From Leekyejoonella antrihumi (GTDB lineage Bacteria; Actinomycetota; Actinomycetes; Actinomycetales; Dermatophilaceae): 33,550 bases of DNA. Where the stretch lies: NCBI RefSeq assembly GCF_007845645.1, contig NZ_VCQV01000047.1, positions 1 through 33,550 on the forward strand, given 5' to 3'. The notes beneath the pieces were generated by a model. The model saw only the letters and a program-made list of their open reading frames with translations, was not told the DNA's origin and ran no database searches. Shown here in pieces: positions 1 to 10,492 of the stretch. The position numbers and the translations under genes are program-made. Every line of letters begins with the position of its first letter. The stretch's first letter is position 1.

Positions 1-122
1 GTCGAGGTCCTTGGTGATCGGTGAGCTTGGTCGCTTCCGATCCTGAGGACCTCGACCCCTACCTCACCGCATCCACGATCACTGGCGTGTCGCTAACGCC
101 CCCACCACACGTACGAAGAGCC
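1..122 (-). mobile_element. End of an ISL3-type insertion sequence (left edge)
   Basis: Positions 1-122 are the exact reverse complement of 33428-33549. The inner boundary ends in ...CGTACGAAGAGCC, which is GGCTCTTCG on the other strand, the usual start of ISL3-family terminal repeats. The outer 56 bases carry a hairpin with arms GTCGAGGTCC and GGACCTCGAC. No transposase is in the window; it would lie beyond the edge. The assignment to ISL3 rests on the terminal bases only. Confidence 0.65.
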
Positions 123-362
123 GCATTACGGTTCGAGAAGCCGCGGGCGAGGAGCCCATCCGGAGGCGACCTTGCTTTGGACCGCTGGGAGGGCAGCGCC
201 TTCTTGGCGCGGGCCCTCCGGGCCACCCATGCTGCTTCTCGCACTAGCACGCAGTCTCCTCAGGCGCCCCGTTGTGGCATCGCCCGTAGCAAGACGCCGA
301 ACGTCCCCTCTACTTTCGTGCTGGACTTCGCTCGGGTGCGAAGGTCACGTATGTGCTCGACA
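123..362. other. Gene-free stretch between IS end and acs
   Basis: About 240 bp between the IS boundary and the acs stop codon. Short open frames exist on both strands, but none resembles a known protein and none has a convincing ribosome binding site. It may hold the 3' end of whatever the IS interrupted, or the acs terminator. I see nothing definite. Confidence 0.4.
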
Positions 363-2306
363 TCAGTCGCTCATACCCCGCTCGATCGTTCCCATGACGT
401 CGGAGTCCGCGAGGGTCGTGACGTCACCGACGTCGCGGTGCTCGGCGACGTCGCGCAGCAGCCGCCGCATGATCTTGCCCGACCTGGTCTTCGGTAGCTC
501 GGCGACCACGAGGATGCTGCGCGGCTTGGCGATCGGTCCGATCTGGGTCGCCACGTGGTTGCGCAGCTCCTGCACCACATGGTCGCCGCCACCGTGCGCG
601 CTCTCGCGCAGGATGACGAACGCCACCACCGCCTGACCCGTTGTCGGGTCGCTGGACCCGACCACTGCCGCCTCGGCAACCTTCGGGTGGGAGACGAGCG
701 CCGACTCGATCTCGGTGGTCGACAGCCGGTGGCCGGACACGTTCATCACGTCGTCGACGCGACCCAGCACCCAGATGTCGCCGTCCTCGTCCTTCTTGGC
801 GCCGTCGCCGGCGAAGTAGAGGCCCTCGTGGCGGGACCAGTAGGTGTCGATGAACCGCTGGTCATCACCCCAGATGGTCCGCAGCATGGCAGGCCACGGT
901 TTGGTGAGCACGAGGTAGCCGCCCGAGCCGTTCGGGACCGACGTGCCCGACTCGTCCACGACATCGGCGCCGACCCCGGGCAGCGGAGTCATCGCCGAAC
1001 CCGGCTTTCCCTGGGTCGCACCGGGAAGCGGGCTGATCATGATCATTCCGGTCTCGGTCTGCCACCAGGTGTCCACCACCGGGCACCTGTCACCGCCGAT
1101 GGTCTTGCGGTACCAGACGTACGCCTCGGGGTTGATCGGCTCACCCACCGAACCGATGATCCGCAACGAGCTGAGGTCGTTCTTCGCGGGGATCTGTTCG
1201 CCGAGCTTCATGAACGTGCGGATCGCGGTGGGGGCGCAGTAGAGGATCGTCGCCTGGTACTTCTCGATGATCTCCCACCAGCGGCCCGGATGCGGGGTGT
1301 CCGGTGTGCCCTCGTACATGATCGAGGTCGTGCCGTTGGCCAGCGGACCGTAGACGATGTAGGAATGACCGGTCACCCAGCCGATGTCGGCCGCGGTCCA
1401 GTAGACGTCCGTGTCCGGTTTGAGGTCGAAGACCGCCCACTGCGTGTACGCGCAGCCCACCAGGTAGCCACCGGTGGTGTGCAGGATGCCCTTCGGCGTG
1501 CCGGTGGTCCCGGAGGTGTACATGACGTAGAGCGGGTGCTCCGCGTCGAAGGCCTCCGGGGTGTGCTCGGTGGACTGCTTGTCGACGAACTCGTGCCACC
1601 ACAGGTCACGGCCGTCGGTCCAATCGACGTCCTGCTTGGTGCGCCGGACGACCAGGACGTTGCGCACGTCCGGGCACTCCTTCAGCGCCTCGTCGACCGC
1701 GGGCTTGAGCGGCCCGATGGAGCCCTTGCGGTAGCCTCCGTCGGCCGTGATGACGATGTGCGCCTCGCAGTCGATGATGCGGTCCCGCAGCGCTGACGAC
1801 GAGAACCCTCCGAACACCACGGTGTGGGGTGCGCCCAGCCGGGCGCACGCCAGCATCGCGATCACGGTCTCGGGAAGCATCGGCAGGTAGATCGCGACGC
1901 GATCGCCCGTCTTCACCCCGAGCTCGATCAGCGCATTGGCCGCCTTGCAGACCTCGTCCAACAGGTCGGCATACGTGATGGTTCGGGTGTCACCGGGCTC
2001 ACCCTCCCAGTGGTAGGCGACCCGGGCACCGCTGCCTGCCTCGACGTGCCGGTCGACACAGTTGTAGGCAGCGTTCAGCCGGCCGCCGACGAACCACTTG
2101 GCGAAAGGCGGCCTGCTCCAGTCGAGCACCTCGTCGAAGGGTTCCGCCCAGCTGATCCGTTTCGCCTGCTCGGCCCAGAAGCCGGCGTTGTCCGCCTCCG
2201 CCTGCTCGTAGGCGTCGGCCGTGACGTTCGCCGATGCCGCGAGGTCCTCGGGCGGGTCGAAACGGCGGGTCTCGTGCAGCAGGTTCGACAGGGCTTCTTG
2301 GGTCAT
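363..2306 (-). CDS. acs: Acetyl-CoA synthetase (AMP-forming)
   Basis: Converts acetate, ATP and CoA to acetyl-CoA, AMP and pyrophosphate in the cytoplasm. The 647-residue protein has the family's normal length. Visible motifs are the phosphate loop YTSGTTGTPKG (263-273), WWQTETG (414-420) and the C-terminal PKTRSGKIMRR with Lys611, the lysine that in this family is acetylated to switch the enzyme off. The frame is open further upstream, but I place the start at ATG 2306 because a strong GAAGGAAAG Shine-Dalgarno sits just before it and the Acs N-terminus aligns from there. It is the last gene of a same-strand set with DUF779 and aldehyde dehydrogenase, so it probably activates the acetate they produce. 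It is separated from DUF779 by 134 bp and may have its own promoter. Confidence 0.95.
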   Translation of the reverse strand: MTQEALSNLLHETRRFDPPEDLAASANVTADAYEQAEADNAGFWAEQAKRISWAEPFDEVLDWSRPPFAKWFVGGRLNAAYNCVDRHVEAGSGARVAYHWEGEPGDTRTITYADLLDEVCKAANALIELGVKTGDRVAIYLPMLPETVIAMLACARLGAPHTVVFGGFSSSALRDRIIDCEAHIVITADGGYRKGSIGPLKPAVDEALKECPDVRNVLVVRRTKQDVDWTDGRDLWWHEFVDKQSTEHTPEAFDAEHPLYVMYTSGTTGTPKGILHTTGGYLVGCAYTQWAVFDLKPDTDVYWTAADIGWVTGHSYIVYGPLANGTTSIMYEGTPDTPHPGRWWEIIEKYQATILYCAPTAIRTFMKLGEQIPAKNDLSSLRIIGSVGEPINPEAYVWYRKTIGGDRCPVVDTWWQTETGMIMISPLPGATQGKPGSAMTPLPGVGADVVDESGTSVPNGSGGYLVLTKPWPAMLRTIWGDDQRFIDTYWSRHEGLYFAGDGAKKDEDGDIWVLGRVDDVMNVSGHRLSTTEIESALVSHPKVAEAAVVGSSDPTTGQAVVAFVILRESAHGGGDHVVQELRNHVATQIGPIAKPRSILVVAELPKTRSGKIMRRLLRDVAEHRDVGDVTTLADSDVMGTIERGMSD

Positions 2307-2331
2307 CGATCTTTCCTTCGCACGTTTCGTG

Positions 2332-2346
2332 GGAACTCGAAGTTCC
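2332..2346. promoter_or_regulatory. Candidate operator upstream of acs
   Basis: Inverted repeat GGAACT-CGA-AGTTCC lies 25 bp upstream of the acs start, in the 134-bp gap after the DUF779 gene. Position and symmetry suit a regulator site or an mRNA hairpin. No factor can be named. Confidence 0.3.
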
Positions 2347-2440
2347 ACGGAGGCTCCGCACCCTTGCCATTCGACGTCAGCGTGTAGTGGGGCGTCGGAG
2401 GCGTGGCGGGTTGACGGTCTGGGTCGGGGTGACGGGCTCG

Positions 2441-2845
2441 TCAGCACAGTCCAAGGTTGCGCAGTTCGTCCTCGGTGAGCATGCGTGAGCGGGTCAGGAA
2501 GCGGTATCCCTCGGGTGCCTCGAGTGAGAAGCCGCTACCGCGGCCAGGGACCAGGTCGACCGTCAGGTGGGTGTGCTTCCAGTACTCGTACTGGGCCAGT
2601 GACATCCAGAACTCGATGGGCTCGTCGACCTCGTCGACACGGAGGTCTTCGAGCTTGATGTCGGCGTCGCCGGTGAGGAAGTCACCCTTCGGGTAGCACA
2701 TCGGGGAGCTGCCGTCGCAGCATCCGCCGGACTGGTGAAACATCAGCGGGCCGTGGCGCTTGCCGAGGCGGCGGAGCATGTCCGCCGCCTCGGCGGAGAC
2801 GGCCACCCGTTCCACGTAGGGTTCGGTCGGTGTCGGGGCGCTCAT
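2441..2845 (-). CDS. DUF779 family protein
   Basis: A 134-residue protein with the conserved DUF779 features FHQSGGCCDGSSPMC (about 36-50) and PIEFWMSLAQYEYWKHTHLTVDLVPGRGSGFSLE in the second half. The paired cysteines and histidines suggest metal binding, but the biochemical function is unknown. DUF779 genes are typically found directly after acetaldehyde dehydrogenase genes, as here. Only 5 bp separate it from the stop of the upstream aldehyde dehydrogenase, so the two are co-transcribed and it is likely an accessory factor of that enzyme. The ATG start is clear. Confidence 0.9.
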   Translation of the reverse strand: MSAPTPTEPYVERVAVSAEAADMLRRLGKRHGPLMFHQSGGCCDGSSPMCYPKGDFLTGDADIKLEDLRVDEVDEPIEFWMSLAQYEYWKHTHLTVDLVPGRGSGFSLEAPEGYRFLTRSRMLTEDELRNLGLC

Positions 2846-2850
2846 GAGGA

Positions 2851-4374
<1,524 letters not shown>

Positions 4375-4444
4375 CTATGCGTCTCCCAACACTTTGCTGC
4401 GGAATTGCCCGCCGTTGTGGTGGGCGGATGTGACGCTACGCACA

Positions 4445-4454
4445 GCAACGTTGC
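4445..4454. promoter_or_regulatory. Candidate operator between regulator and aldehyde dehydrogenase
   Basis: The 113-bp gap upstream of the aldehyde dehydrogenase contains the perfect palindrome GCAACGTTGC, followed by a second half-like GTTGCAC at 4461-4467. On the other side is TGTG-N8-CACA (4429-4444). One of these could bind the GAF regulator encoded next door; the assignment is positional only. Confidence 0.3.
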
Positions 4455-4487
4455 ATCGCCGTTGCACAGACGCAGGGGGTGAGTTGT

Positions 4488-5741
4488 TCAGCTCAGCGCG
4501 TGGTCGATCCGGGCGAGCTGGCCGCGCACCATGGCATGCAGCGGGGAGTCGGTCGGCAGCGCGCCCTCGAGGCGGTGCCACATGTCGAGGTCGTCCGAGC
4601 CCCAGGACGACCGTGTCCAGGTGGACATCACGTCGGGGCTCGTGCTGGAGGCGATACTCTCCCGAAGGCCGTGGTGGACGCGATCCCGGATGGCGACCAC
4701 TCCGGGTGCGTCGGAGCGGGGCAGCACGGGGCCGCGGTAGGCGCGGGCGGCGCCACGCACATCGCCACTGGCAGCCATCCCCTCGATGGCCATCCAGTCG
4801 GCCTGGATGTCACTGTGCAACCGGTAGGGACGTGAGGCCAGCACGTCGGTGCCGAGCAGGTCACGGAGCCGTTTGAGCTCGGACCGGATGGTGGAGTCCT
4901 TGGCCGGGTGCTGGTACAGCCTTGCCTCCAGCTCGTCGCCGCGTTGGCCGTGGGGCGCGTCGGCCAGCAGGACGAGCAGCTCGCTGTGGCGGCGACTCAG
5001 TCGCAGCTGCGGACCGCGTCCGCGGGCCGATGTGGTGGTCACCAGGGCCTCATCGCGGCCGAGCGCGTCGATGCGAAGGTGTGCTGTTGCACCGGCCACA
5101 GATCGTCCGGCGGGCGCCGATCCGCCCTCCCGCCGTGGGTCCCCGTCAAGATCGGCCTCGGCCAGGCGCGCCGCGGTGCGCACCATCGCCATGGTCTGCG
5201 GCATCACAATCGAGGTGCCGCCGGTGACGTCGAGCACTCCGAGCAGCGCCCCGGTCCGTAGGTCGTGGATGGGTGCGGCCATGCAGTTCCAGGGCTGCAC
5301 GGATGCGCGGTAGTGCTCGGCGCCGACGACCTCCACCGGGCGGTCGAGGTGGAGCGCGGTGCCGGGGGCGTTCGTGCCGGCGAGGCGCTCATCCCAGCTG
5401 CTGCCCTCGACGAACCCGATGCGTTCGCTTCGCCGCAGGGCCGAGCTGTCACCGCAGACCCATAGGAGCTGGCCGTGCTCGTCGGAGACCGCCAGGATCG
5501 AGTCGCTGTCGCGCACGGCCTGTCCGAGGACGTCCTCGAGCAGCGGGAACACGCGGGCCAGTGGATGCGCTTCGCGGTAGTCGCGAAGGGCGTCCGCGGC
5601 CATGGTGATCGGGGCAGCCTGGTCCTCGACGCGTACGCCGGCGGCGGCGGACCGCACCCAGGAGTCGGCCACCAGTGGCCGTGCTACCCGGGCGTTGTGC
5701 TTGGTACTTCGGTCGTCACGGGTGATCGGTCGGGCCGACAT
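4488..5741 (-). CDS. GAF-domain transcriptional regulator with C-terminal winged helix
   Basis: A 417-residue predicted activator. Its N-terminus resembles the sensor half of AcoR-type regulators (RPLVADSWVRS near 25, then a GAF domain about 75-200 with PWNCMAAPIHD and LLGVLDVTGG). It lacks the sigma54 AAA+ domain; instead a winged-helix block (about 248-312, SRRHSELLVLLAD...STIRSELKRLRDLLG) is attached. Proteins of this build often sit beside acetaldehyde dehydrogenase genes in actinomycetes, and it directly precedes one here. I chose the second ATG (5741) because GGAGG lies 6 bases upstream; ATG 5747 overlaps the GGAGG. It probably senses an aldehyde or alcohol-derived signal and controls the downstream genes. 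Confidence 0.85.
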   Translation of the reverse strand: MSARPITRDDRSTKHNARVARPLVADSWVRSAAAGVRVEDQAAPITMAADALRDYREAHPLARVFPLLEDVLGQAVRDSDSILAVSDEHGQLLWVCGDSSALRRSERIGFVEGSSWDERLAGTNAPGTALHLDRPVEVVGAEHYRASVQPWNCMAAPIHDLRTGALLGVLDVTGGTSIVMPQTMAMVRTAARLAEADLDGDPRREGGSAPAGRSVAGATAHLRIDALGRDEALVTTTSARGRGPQLRLSRRHSELLVLLADAPHGQRGDELEARLYQHPAKDSTIRSELKRLRDLLGTDVLASRPYRLHSDIQADWMAIEGMAASGDVRGAARAYRGPVLPRSDAPGVVAIRDRVHHGLRESIASSTSPDVMSTWTRSSWGSDDLDMWHRLEGALPTDSPLHAMVRGQLARIDHALS

Positions 5742-5944
5742 TCGCATCCTCCAGTTCTCACTCGGCTCATACCAGCAGCGGGGTCAGTCGGGCGGCGAGC
5801 TTCGCTACCCAGGCTGACTCGCGCTTGCCGGGTGGCGTCGTTGGGCTCGCGGCGATGAGCAGCAGGACAACGGCCGGAGTTCCGGTGCTGTCGCAGATGG
5901 CCCGGTCACACACCGTGAGTTCACTATCCGAGTCAGTGGCCCTC

Positions 5945-6172
5945 GATGGCTACGGTACGGCGTGATCGTCATGAACACCCTGCTCGGCGACATCCTGTCC
6001 GACCTCGACGCCAGCACCCAAGGGGGCTGGGCACAGCAGCAAACGCCAACCTCAATCTCAATGGAGGCGCACCAAGCAGGTTCGAACCCGTGCACGGATC
6101 GGCCCGGACACCGCAGGACCTGGGACCGCGAACCCCGCGGCGGCAATCCGATCTGTGGCGATGATGCTGTAG
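5945..6172 (+). pseudogene. Remnant of beta-decarboxylating dehydrogenase (tartrate/malate/isopropylmalate type)
   Basis: Three consecutive frames together spell the C-terminal half of this enzyme family. The first reads YGVIVMNTLLGDILSDLDASTQGG (about 5956-6027). After a one-base loss in a G run, the next reads LGTAANANLN...FEPVHGSA (6027-6104). After a one-base loss in a C run, the third reads PDTAGPGTANPAAAIRSVAMML and then TAG at 6170. GDILSDL and FEPVHGSAPDIAG-like blocks are the hallmark NAD/metal-site segments of tartrate, D-malate and 3-isopropylmalate dehydrogenases. The N-terminal half is absent. It is a relic; which of the three substrates cannot be told. Confidence 0.8.
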
Positions 6173-6334
6173 AGCCTCGAGCATGCTTGCGTCGCCCCCG
6201 CGCCCCGTCAACGCTCAGCCACCGCCGTGCCTGACTCATCGATTGCGTAACCCGTCTGTCAGGCGTGGGCCTGGACAACCCAGTCAGGTTGACGACACAC
6301 CGCGCTACGCGGAGGTTCCGCACCAGTCACCGCG

Positions 6335-6370
6335 TAACCATTGACTGAGAACTCAGTCAATGGTTATTCT
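6335..6370 (+). promoter_or_regulatory. Promoter embedded in a 32-bp palindromic operator
   Basis: Positions 6335-6349 (TAACCATTGACTGAG) and 6352-6366 (its exact complement CTCAGTCAATGGTTA) form a perfect palindrome around AA. The left arm contains a -35-like TTGACT (6341-6346). With an 18-bp spacer, TATTCT (6365-6370) serves as -10. A bound dimer would block RNA polymerase. It stands about 110 bp before the dehydrogenase that starts the catabolic operon. The TetR gene at the other end of this set is the obvious candidate to bind it. Confidence 0.75.
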
Positions 6371-6478
6371 CGGGTGATTCAGATCACACCGAACGGATTT
6401 GTGGCTGGTCTCGCCCCGGGTAACGGATACCTCCGGGCGGCAGCAAGATCGAACAAACTCACCAAGGCGGGTCAAGTA

Positions 6479-7255
6479 ATGAGCGGACTTGAAGAACGGG
6501 TTGTCATCGTCACCGGAGGTGCTCGCGGCCAGGGCCGTGAGGAGACCGAGCATCTGGCAGCGGCCGGGGCCACGGTCGTCGTGGCCGATGTCATCGAGCC
6601 CGAGGGCGACCTGCCCGGCGCGGCGACGTACCGGCATCTTGATGTCACCTCGCCTACCGACTGGGCGGATCTGGCGGACGAGCTGAAGAACACGTACGGC
6701 TCAGTGTTCGGCCTGATCAACAACGCCGGCATCGTGGGTTCCCGCGGACGTGCCGGACGTCTTGAGGACATCTCACTGGACGACTGGAACAGGCTGCTTG
6801 AGGTCAACACGACCGGGCCGCTGCTGGGAATACAGAGCATGTCCCGGCTGATGACCGACGGTGGCTCGATCGTCAACATCAGCTCGATTGCCGGGGCGGG
6901 GGCCCACCTGGCGGCGGGATACGGAGTCAGCAAGTGGGCGCTGCGTGGCCTCTCCCGGATCGCCAGCATGGAACTTGGCCCCCGCAGGATCCGGGTGAAC
7001 AGCATCCTGCCCGGCTACATCCACACCCCGATGCAGAACCAGACCCCACAGCACTTCATCGACGCCCACCTGAGCCTGATCCCTCTCGGGCGGGTGGGGA
7101 CCCCCGGGGATGTGGCGCCCGTGGCCACCTTCCTGATCTCGGATGCAGCCGCGTGGATCACCGGTGTCGACATCCCCGTCGATGGTGGCGTGCTCGGGCA
7201 TGCCGGGCTTCGCATCATCTCCGACGCCATGACGGCCGCCACCAACGGAACCTGA
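6479..7255 (+). CDS. Short-chain dehydrogenase/reductase
   Basis: A 258-residue classical SDR. It has the cofactor motif TGGARGQG (12-19), the NNAG motif (81-84), Asn109, and the catalytic triad Ser135, Tyr148 and Lys152 in YGVSK. Asp37 after the second beta strand favours NAD(H). It resembles 3-alpha/20-beta-hydroxysteroid dehydrogenases, so an alicyclic or aromatic secondary alcohol or ketone is a plausible substrate. I start at ATG 6479 because the open frame upstream passes through the palindromic promoter. It is the first gene of an operon with hydrolase, Baeyer-Villiger monooxygenase and transporter; it would make the ketone that the monooxygenase oxidises. Confidence 0.93.
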   Translation: MSGLEERVVIVTGGARGQGREETEHLAAAGATVVVADVIEPEGDLPGAATYRHLDVTSPTDWADLADELKNTYGSVFGLINNAGIVGSRGRAGRLEDISLDDWNRLLEVNTTGPLLGIQSMSRLMTDGGSIVNISSIAGAGAHLAAGYGVSKWALRGLSRIASMELGPRRIRVNSILPGYIHTPMQNQTPQHFIDAHLSLIPLGRVGTPGDVAPVATFLISDAAAWITGVDIPVDGGVLGHAGLRIISDAMTAATNGT

Positions 7256-7345
7256 CCATCAAGTAACACAAACCACCGCAGAACGCACGGACCCGAACGG
7301 TGCCGTGACGATCGAGCACGCCCACCATGCCCTTTGGAGGACCTC

Positions 7346-8494
7346 TTGACATCGACCACGTCCCTGATCATCGAGCGCGTCGACTTCCCCGACGACCGGC
7401 ACACCGGATCGAGCAGCGATACCGCCACTCGGGCCGCGCTGCGACAGTTCACCCTTCACCGCCTGCTCGCCTACGGCATCGAGGCCGGCGACGCACTGCG
7501 GCTGATGGAGCTCACCGCGCTCGGACGGTCGTGGCAGCGATCAGCTCTCGCACTGGCCGACCAGCACCTGCTGCGGACTGAAGACTCAGAACTGCCGTGC
7601 ACACTGCACTCTCGTGCCGACCTGCTGGCGCGCGTGTCGGCGCTGCAGCGGGTCAGCCGGGTGATGGACCTGGACAACACCCCGGCCCGCGCCGCCGACT
7701 ACGCCACCGCGGCCGCCAACTTCGCCCGGGCACGAGCGCACGACGAGCGCTACGAGCACGTCGTCATCAACACCGTGGGAGGCCCCGTCGCCGCCTGGGT
7801 CATCACACCCGGTACCGACCGACCGCACCCGGTTGTGCTCGTGCACGGCGGTGTCGACGGCTGGTCGATGGACTGGGAAGGTCTGGCACTCACCCTCGTC
7901 GAGGAAGACATGACCGCCGTGGTCATCGACGGCCCGGGCCAGGGCGAAACCCGGTTCACGCACCGGCACTTCCTCACCCCCACCTGGTTGGACGACTACG
8001 AACAGGTCTGCGACTTCCTGGTGGAACGAGCAGCGGGCATGCCGGTGGCCGCCGTCGGAAACAGCATGGCCGCCGGGCTGGTCATGCTGATCGCCGCCCG
8101 GTACCCGGTATTCGCCGCCGTATGCAGTAACGGACCGGTCAGGTCCATGGCGGCACAGCTCGCACGGCGCAGCTACGCACGGAAACTGGCGTCGTTCTGC
8201 GGCGACGCCGCGACCACGGACCAGACCCGCACCGTCTTCGAGTCGATGGAACTGACCGACGACCGCATCCAACTGACCTGCCCATTCCTTCTTCTCCAAG
8301 GTGACGCGGACCCCCTGGTCCCGGTCGAGGACGGCATCCGCCTCCTGGAGGCAGTCCCGGCCAACGACAAACGCATGACCCTCTTTGAGGGAGGTGAGCA
8401 CGTCCTCAACCGGTACCCGGGCGACAAGCACCACGTCCTTCGAACCTGGCTACGCGACCGCCTGGATCGCACCATCCAGACCCCCACTGACTAA
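7346..8494 (+). CDS. Alpha/beta hydrolase with N-terminal helical domain
   Basis: A 382-residue hydrolase: a helical N-terminal region of about 130 residues, then an alpha/beta-hydrolase core. The core shows HGGVDG (167-172, oxyanion side), nucleophile Ser240 in GNSMA, acid Asp320 or Asp322 in GDADPLVP, and His352 in GGEHVLN. This two-part build and length match the FrsA/2,6-dihydroxypseudooxynicotine hydrolase group, which includes C-C bond hydrolases. In this operon it more likely cleaves the ester made by the monooxygenase, or a diketone. The TTG start at 7346 is preceded by GGAGG with a 5-base spacer; another in-frame TTG at 7334 overlaps that site. Confidence 0.87.
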   Translation: MTSTTSLIIERVDFPDDRHTGSSSDTATRAALRQFTLHRLLAYGIEAGDALRLMELTALGRSWQRSALALADQHLLRTEDSELPCTLHSRADLLARVSALQRVSRVMDLDNTPARAADYATAAANFARARAHDERYEHVVINTVGGPVAAWVITPGTDRPHPVVLVHGGVDGWSMDWEGLALTLVEEDMTAVVIDGPGQGETRFTHRHFLTPTWLDDYEQVCDFLVERAAGMPVAAVGNSMAAGLVMLIAARYPVFAAVCSNGPVRSMAAQLARRSYARKLASFCGDAATTDQTRTVFESMELTDDRIQLTCPFLLLQGDADPLVPVEDGIRLLEAVPANDKRMTLFEGGEHVLNRYPGDKHHVLRTWLRDRLDRTIQTPTD

Positions 8495-8528
8495 CCCACC
8501 GAGTCCCCTTCCAAGACCGGAGAACACC

Positions 8529-10463
8529 ATGAACACCCGAAACCCCATCAGGCTCGAGCGCGACCAGCTGCTCGCCCTCCTCGAACAGGGCGAGGTCCCC
8601 TCGCAGCTACTCACCCTGTGCGAGCTGACCGGTGACCTATCGCCAGCACGACGCTGGTCGTCGTACATCACCGGCGCGTCACCATGGGAGCACCGCTTCC
8701 CACCAGACATCGCCCAGCAGATCCGTGGCCAGCTGGCCACAGTGCTCCTGACCGCCGACCCCGACGCGGAACCGGACACCCCACTGGTCGACGCGCTCAT
8801 CGACCACGCGATCGGATCACCCATCCCTCCCGCCGAGCACCCCATGCTGCACAAGGAGATGGGCCTGACCGAGGCCGGCGAGGTCACCTGGACGGCCGAG
8901 CGTCCAGCCCGGGCCGCCGCGTTCAAGGTCGTGGTCATCGGGGCCGGGTTGTCCGGCATCGCCGCCGCGCGCCGCTTCCACCGCCTCGGCATCGACGTCG
9001 AGGTCATCGAGAAGAGCGATGCCAGCGGCGGCACCTGGCACCACAACACCTACCCCGGCTGCGGCGTCGACATCGCCAGTCACTACTTCTCCTACTCCTT
9101 CGCGCGCAACCCCCGATGGAGCCGCTACTACGCCAAGCAGCCAGAGATCCTGTCCTACCTGCGCGACTGCGTGACCGAGGAAGGGCTCAATGACCGCATC
9201 AGCTACAACACCGAAGTCCTGGATGCCTCCTGGCAGGGCCAGCACCAGGTATGGCGGGTCACCACCCGCACCTCCGACGGCGAGGTTCGACACGTCCGTG
9301 CGAATGTTGTGATCAGCGCCGTGGGGCTGCTGGACCGGCCGAGCATCCCCAGCTTCCCTGGACTCGCGGACTTCGGCGGCCCAGCGTTTCATGCCGCCGA
9401 GTGGGACCACTCGGTGTCCCTGGATGACAAGCGGGTCGCCCTGATCGGCACGGGTGCCAGCGGCAACCAGATCGGGCCGGCCATCGCCCCCACGGTGCAG
9501 CACCTCACCGTCTTCCAGCGCACCGCGCACTGGATGGCTGGCGTTAACAACTACGCCCTGGATGTCACCGACGGCGAGAAGTGGCTGCTCGAACATGTGC
9601 CTGCCTACGAGCGGTGGTTCCGGGTTCGCACCCTGCTCTCCCAGAACGACACCATGCGGCCGGCCCAGGTCGTCGACCCCAGCTGGGACGCCACAGACGG
9701 CTCGATCAGCGCCGAGAACGCCCAGATGCGTGAGGAACTGACGCAATACATCGTCGACGAGCTCGGCGACCGGCAGGATCTGCTGCCCCAGGTCCTGCCG
9801 GGCTACCCCCCGTTCTCCAAGCGGATGCTCCGGGACAACGGCTGGTACCGAATGCTGCGACGCGACAACGTCGCGCTGGCGTGCTCACACAACCTGCGCT
9901 TCGAGTCCGACGCCATCATCGACGATGATGGTGTGCGCCACCCGGTCGACGCCGCCGTGTTCGCAACCGGCTTCGAGGCCTCGAAGATGCTGGCCTCCTT
10001 CTCCTTGTACGGCCGTGACGGTGCCTCGATCCGGGATGCGTGGGGTGACGACGACCCCCGCGCCTACCTTGGCGTCGCGGTCCCGGGCTTTCCCAACTTC
10101 TTCATCATGTACGGGCCGAACACCAACATCGGCAGCGGCGGGAGCATCATCGCCCAGACCGAGAACTGGTCCCGGTACATCGCCGACCTCGTCAAGACCA
10201 TGGTCGAAGAGGACCTGGCCGTCGCAGAGGTCACCCAGCAGGCCTGCGACACCTACAACCGCAGTCTCGACGACCGGCTGTCCCAGATGGTGTGGTCGGT
10301 CACCCCGGCAGGCACCTGGTACCGCAACGCAGCCGGCCGGGTCACCACCAACATGCCCTGGACCAGCTTCGAGTATTGGGCGATGACCCAGCAGGTCGAC
10401 CTCGACGCGTTCGACCTCACTCGCGCCAACACCACAACCCTCTCCCAGACCGCCCTGGCCTGA
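8529..10463 (+). CDS. Baeyer-Villiger monooxygenase, 4-hydroxyacetophenone monooxygenase type
   Basis: A 644-residue FAD- and NADPH-dependent enzyme expected to insert one oxygen atom next to a ketone, giving an ester or lactone. It carries two Rossmann motifs, GAGLSG (138-143, FAD) and GTGASG (307-312, NADPH). Between them lies the Baeyer-Villiger fingerprint FGGPAFHAAEWD (282-293, pattern FxGxxxHxxxWD). The roughly 130-residue extension before the FAD motif is typical of the 4-hydroxyacetophenone group. The ATG at 8529 begins 34 bases after the hydrolase stop, so the two are in one operon. The true ketone is not determinable, but an aryl methyl or cyclic ketone fits the group and its neighbours. 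Confidence 0.93.
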   Translation: MNTRNPIRLERDQLLALLEQGEVPSQLLTLCELTGDLSPARRWSSYITGASPWEHRFPPDIAQQIRGQLATVLLTADPDAEPDTPLVDALIDHAIGSPIPPAEHPMLHKEMGLTEAGEVTWTAERPARAAAFKVVVIGAGLSGIAAARRFHRLGIDVEVIEKSDASGGTWHHNTYPGCGVDIASHYFSYSFARNPRWSRYYAKQPEILSYLRDCVTEEGLNDRISYNTEVLDASWQGQHQVWRVTTRTSDGEVRHVRANVVISAVGLLDRPSIPSFPGLADFGGPAFHAAEWDHSVSLDDKRVALIGTGASGNQIGPAIAPTVQHLTVFQRTAHWMAGVNNYALDVTDGEKWLLEHVPAYERWFRVRTLLSQNDTMRPAQVVDPSWDATDGSISAENAQMREELTQYIVDELGDRQDLLPQVLPGYPPFSKRMLRDNGWYRMLRRDNVALACSHNLRFESDAIIDDDGVRHPVDAAVFATGFEASKMLASFSLYGRDGASIRDAWGDDDPRAYLGVAVPGFPNFFIMYGPNTNIGSGGSIIAQTENWSRYIADLVKTMVEEDLAVAEVTQQACDTYNRSLDDRLSQMVWSVTPAGTWYRNAAGRVTTNMPWTSFEYWAMTQQVDLDAFDLTRANTTTLSQTALA

Positions 10464-10492
10464 TGGCCGGCACCGAACACTAGGTGAACACT

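Noticed and set aside
555-1796. A 413-codon open frame antisense to acs
   Set aside because: A shadow of the G/C-rich acs gene; its translation is low-complexity and resembles nothing.
5805-6323. A 172-codon open frame on the minus strand in the gap before the short-chain dehydrogenase
   Set aside because: It runs antisense to the clear dehydrogenase relic, has no plausible ribosome site and a composition unlike real proteins.
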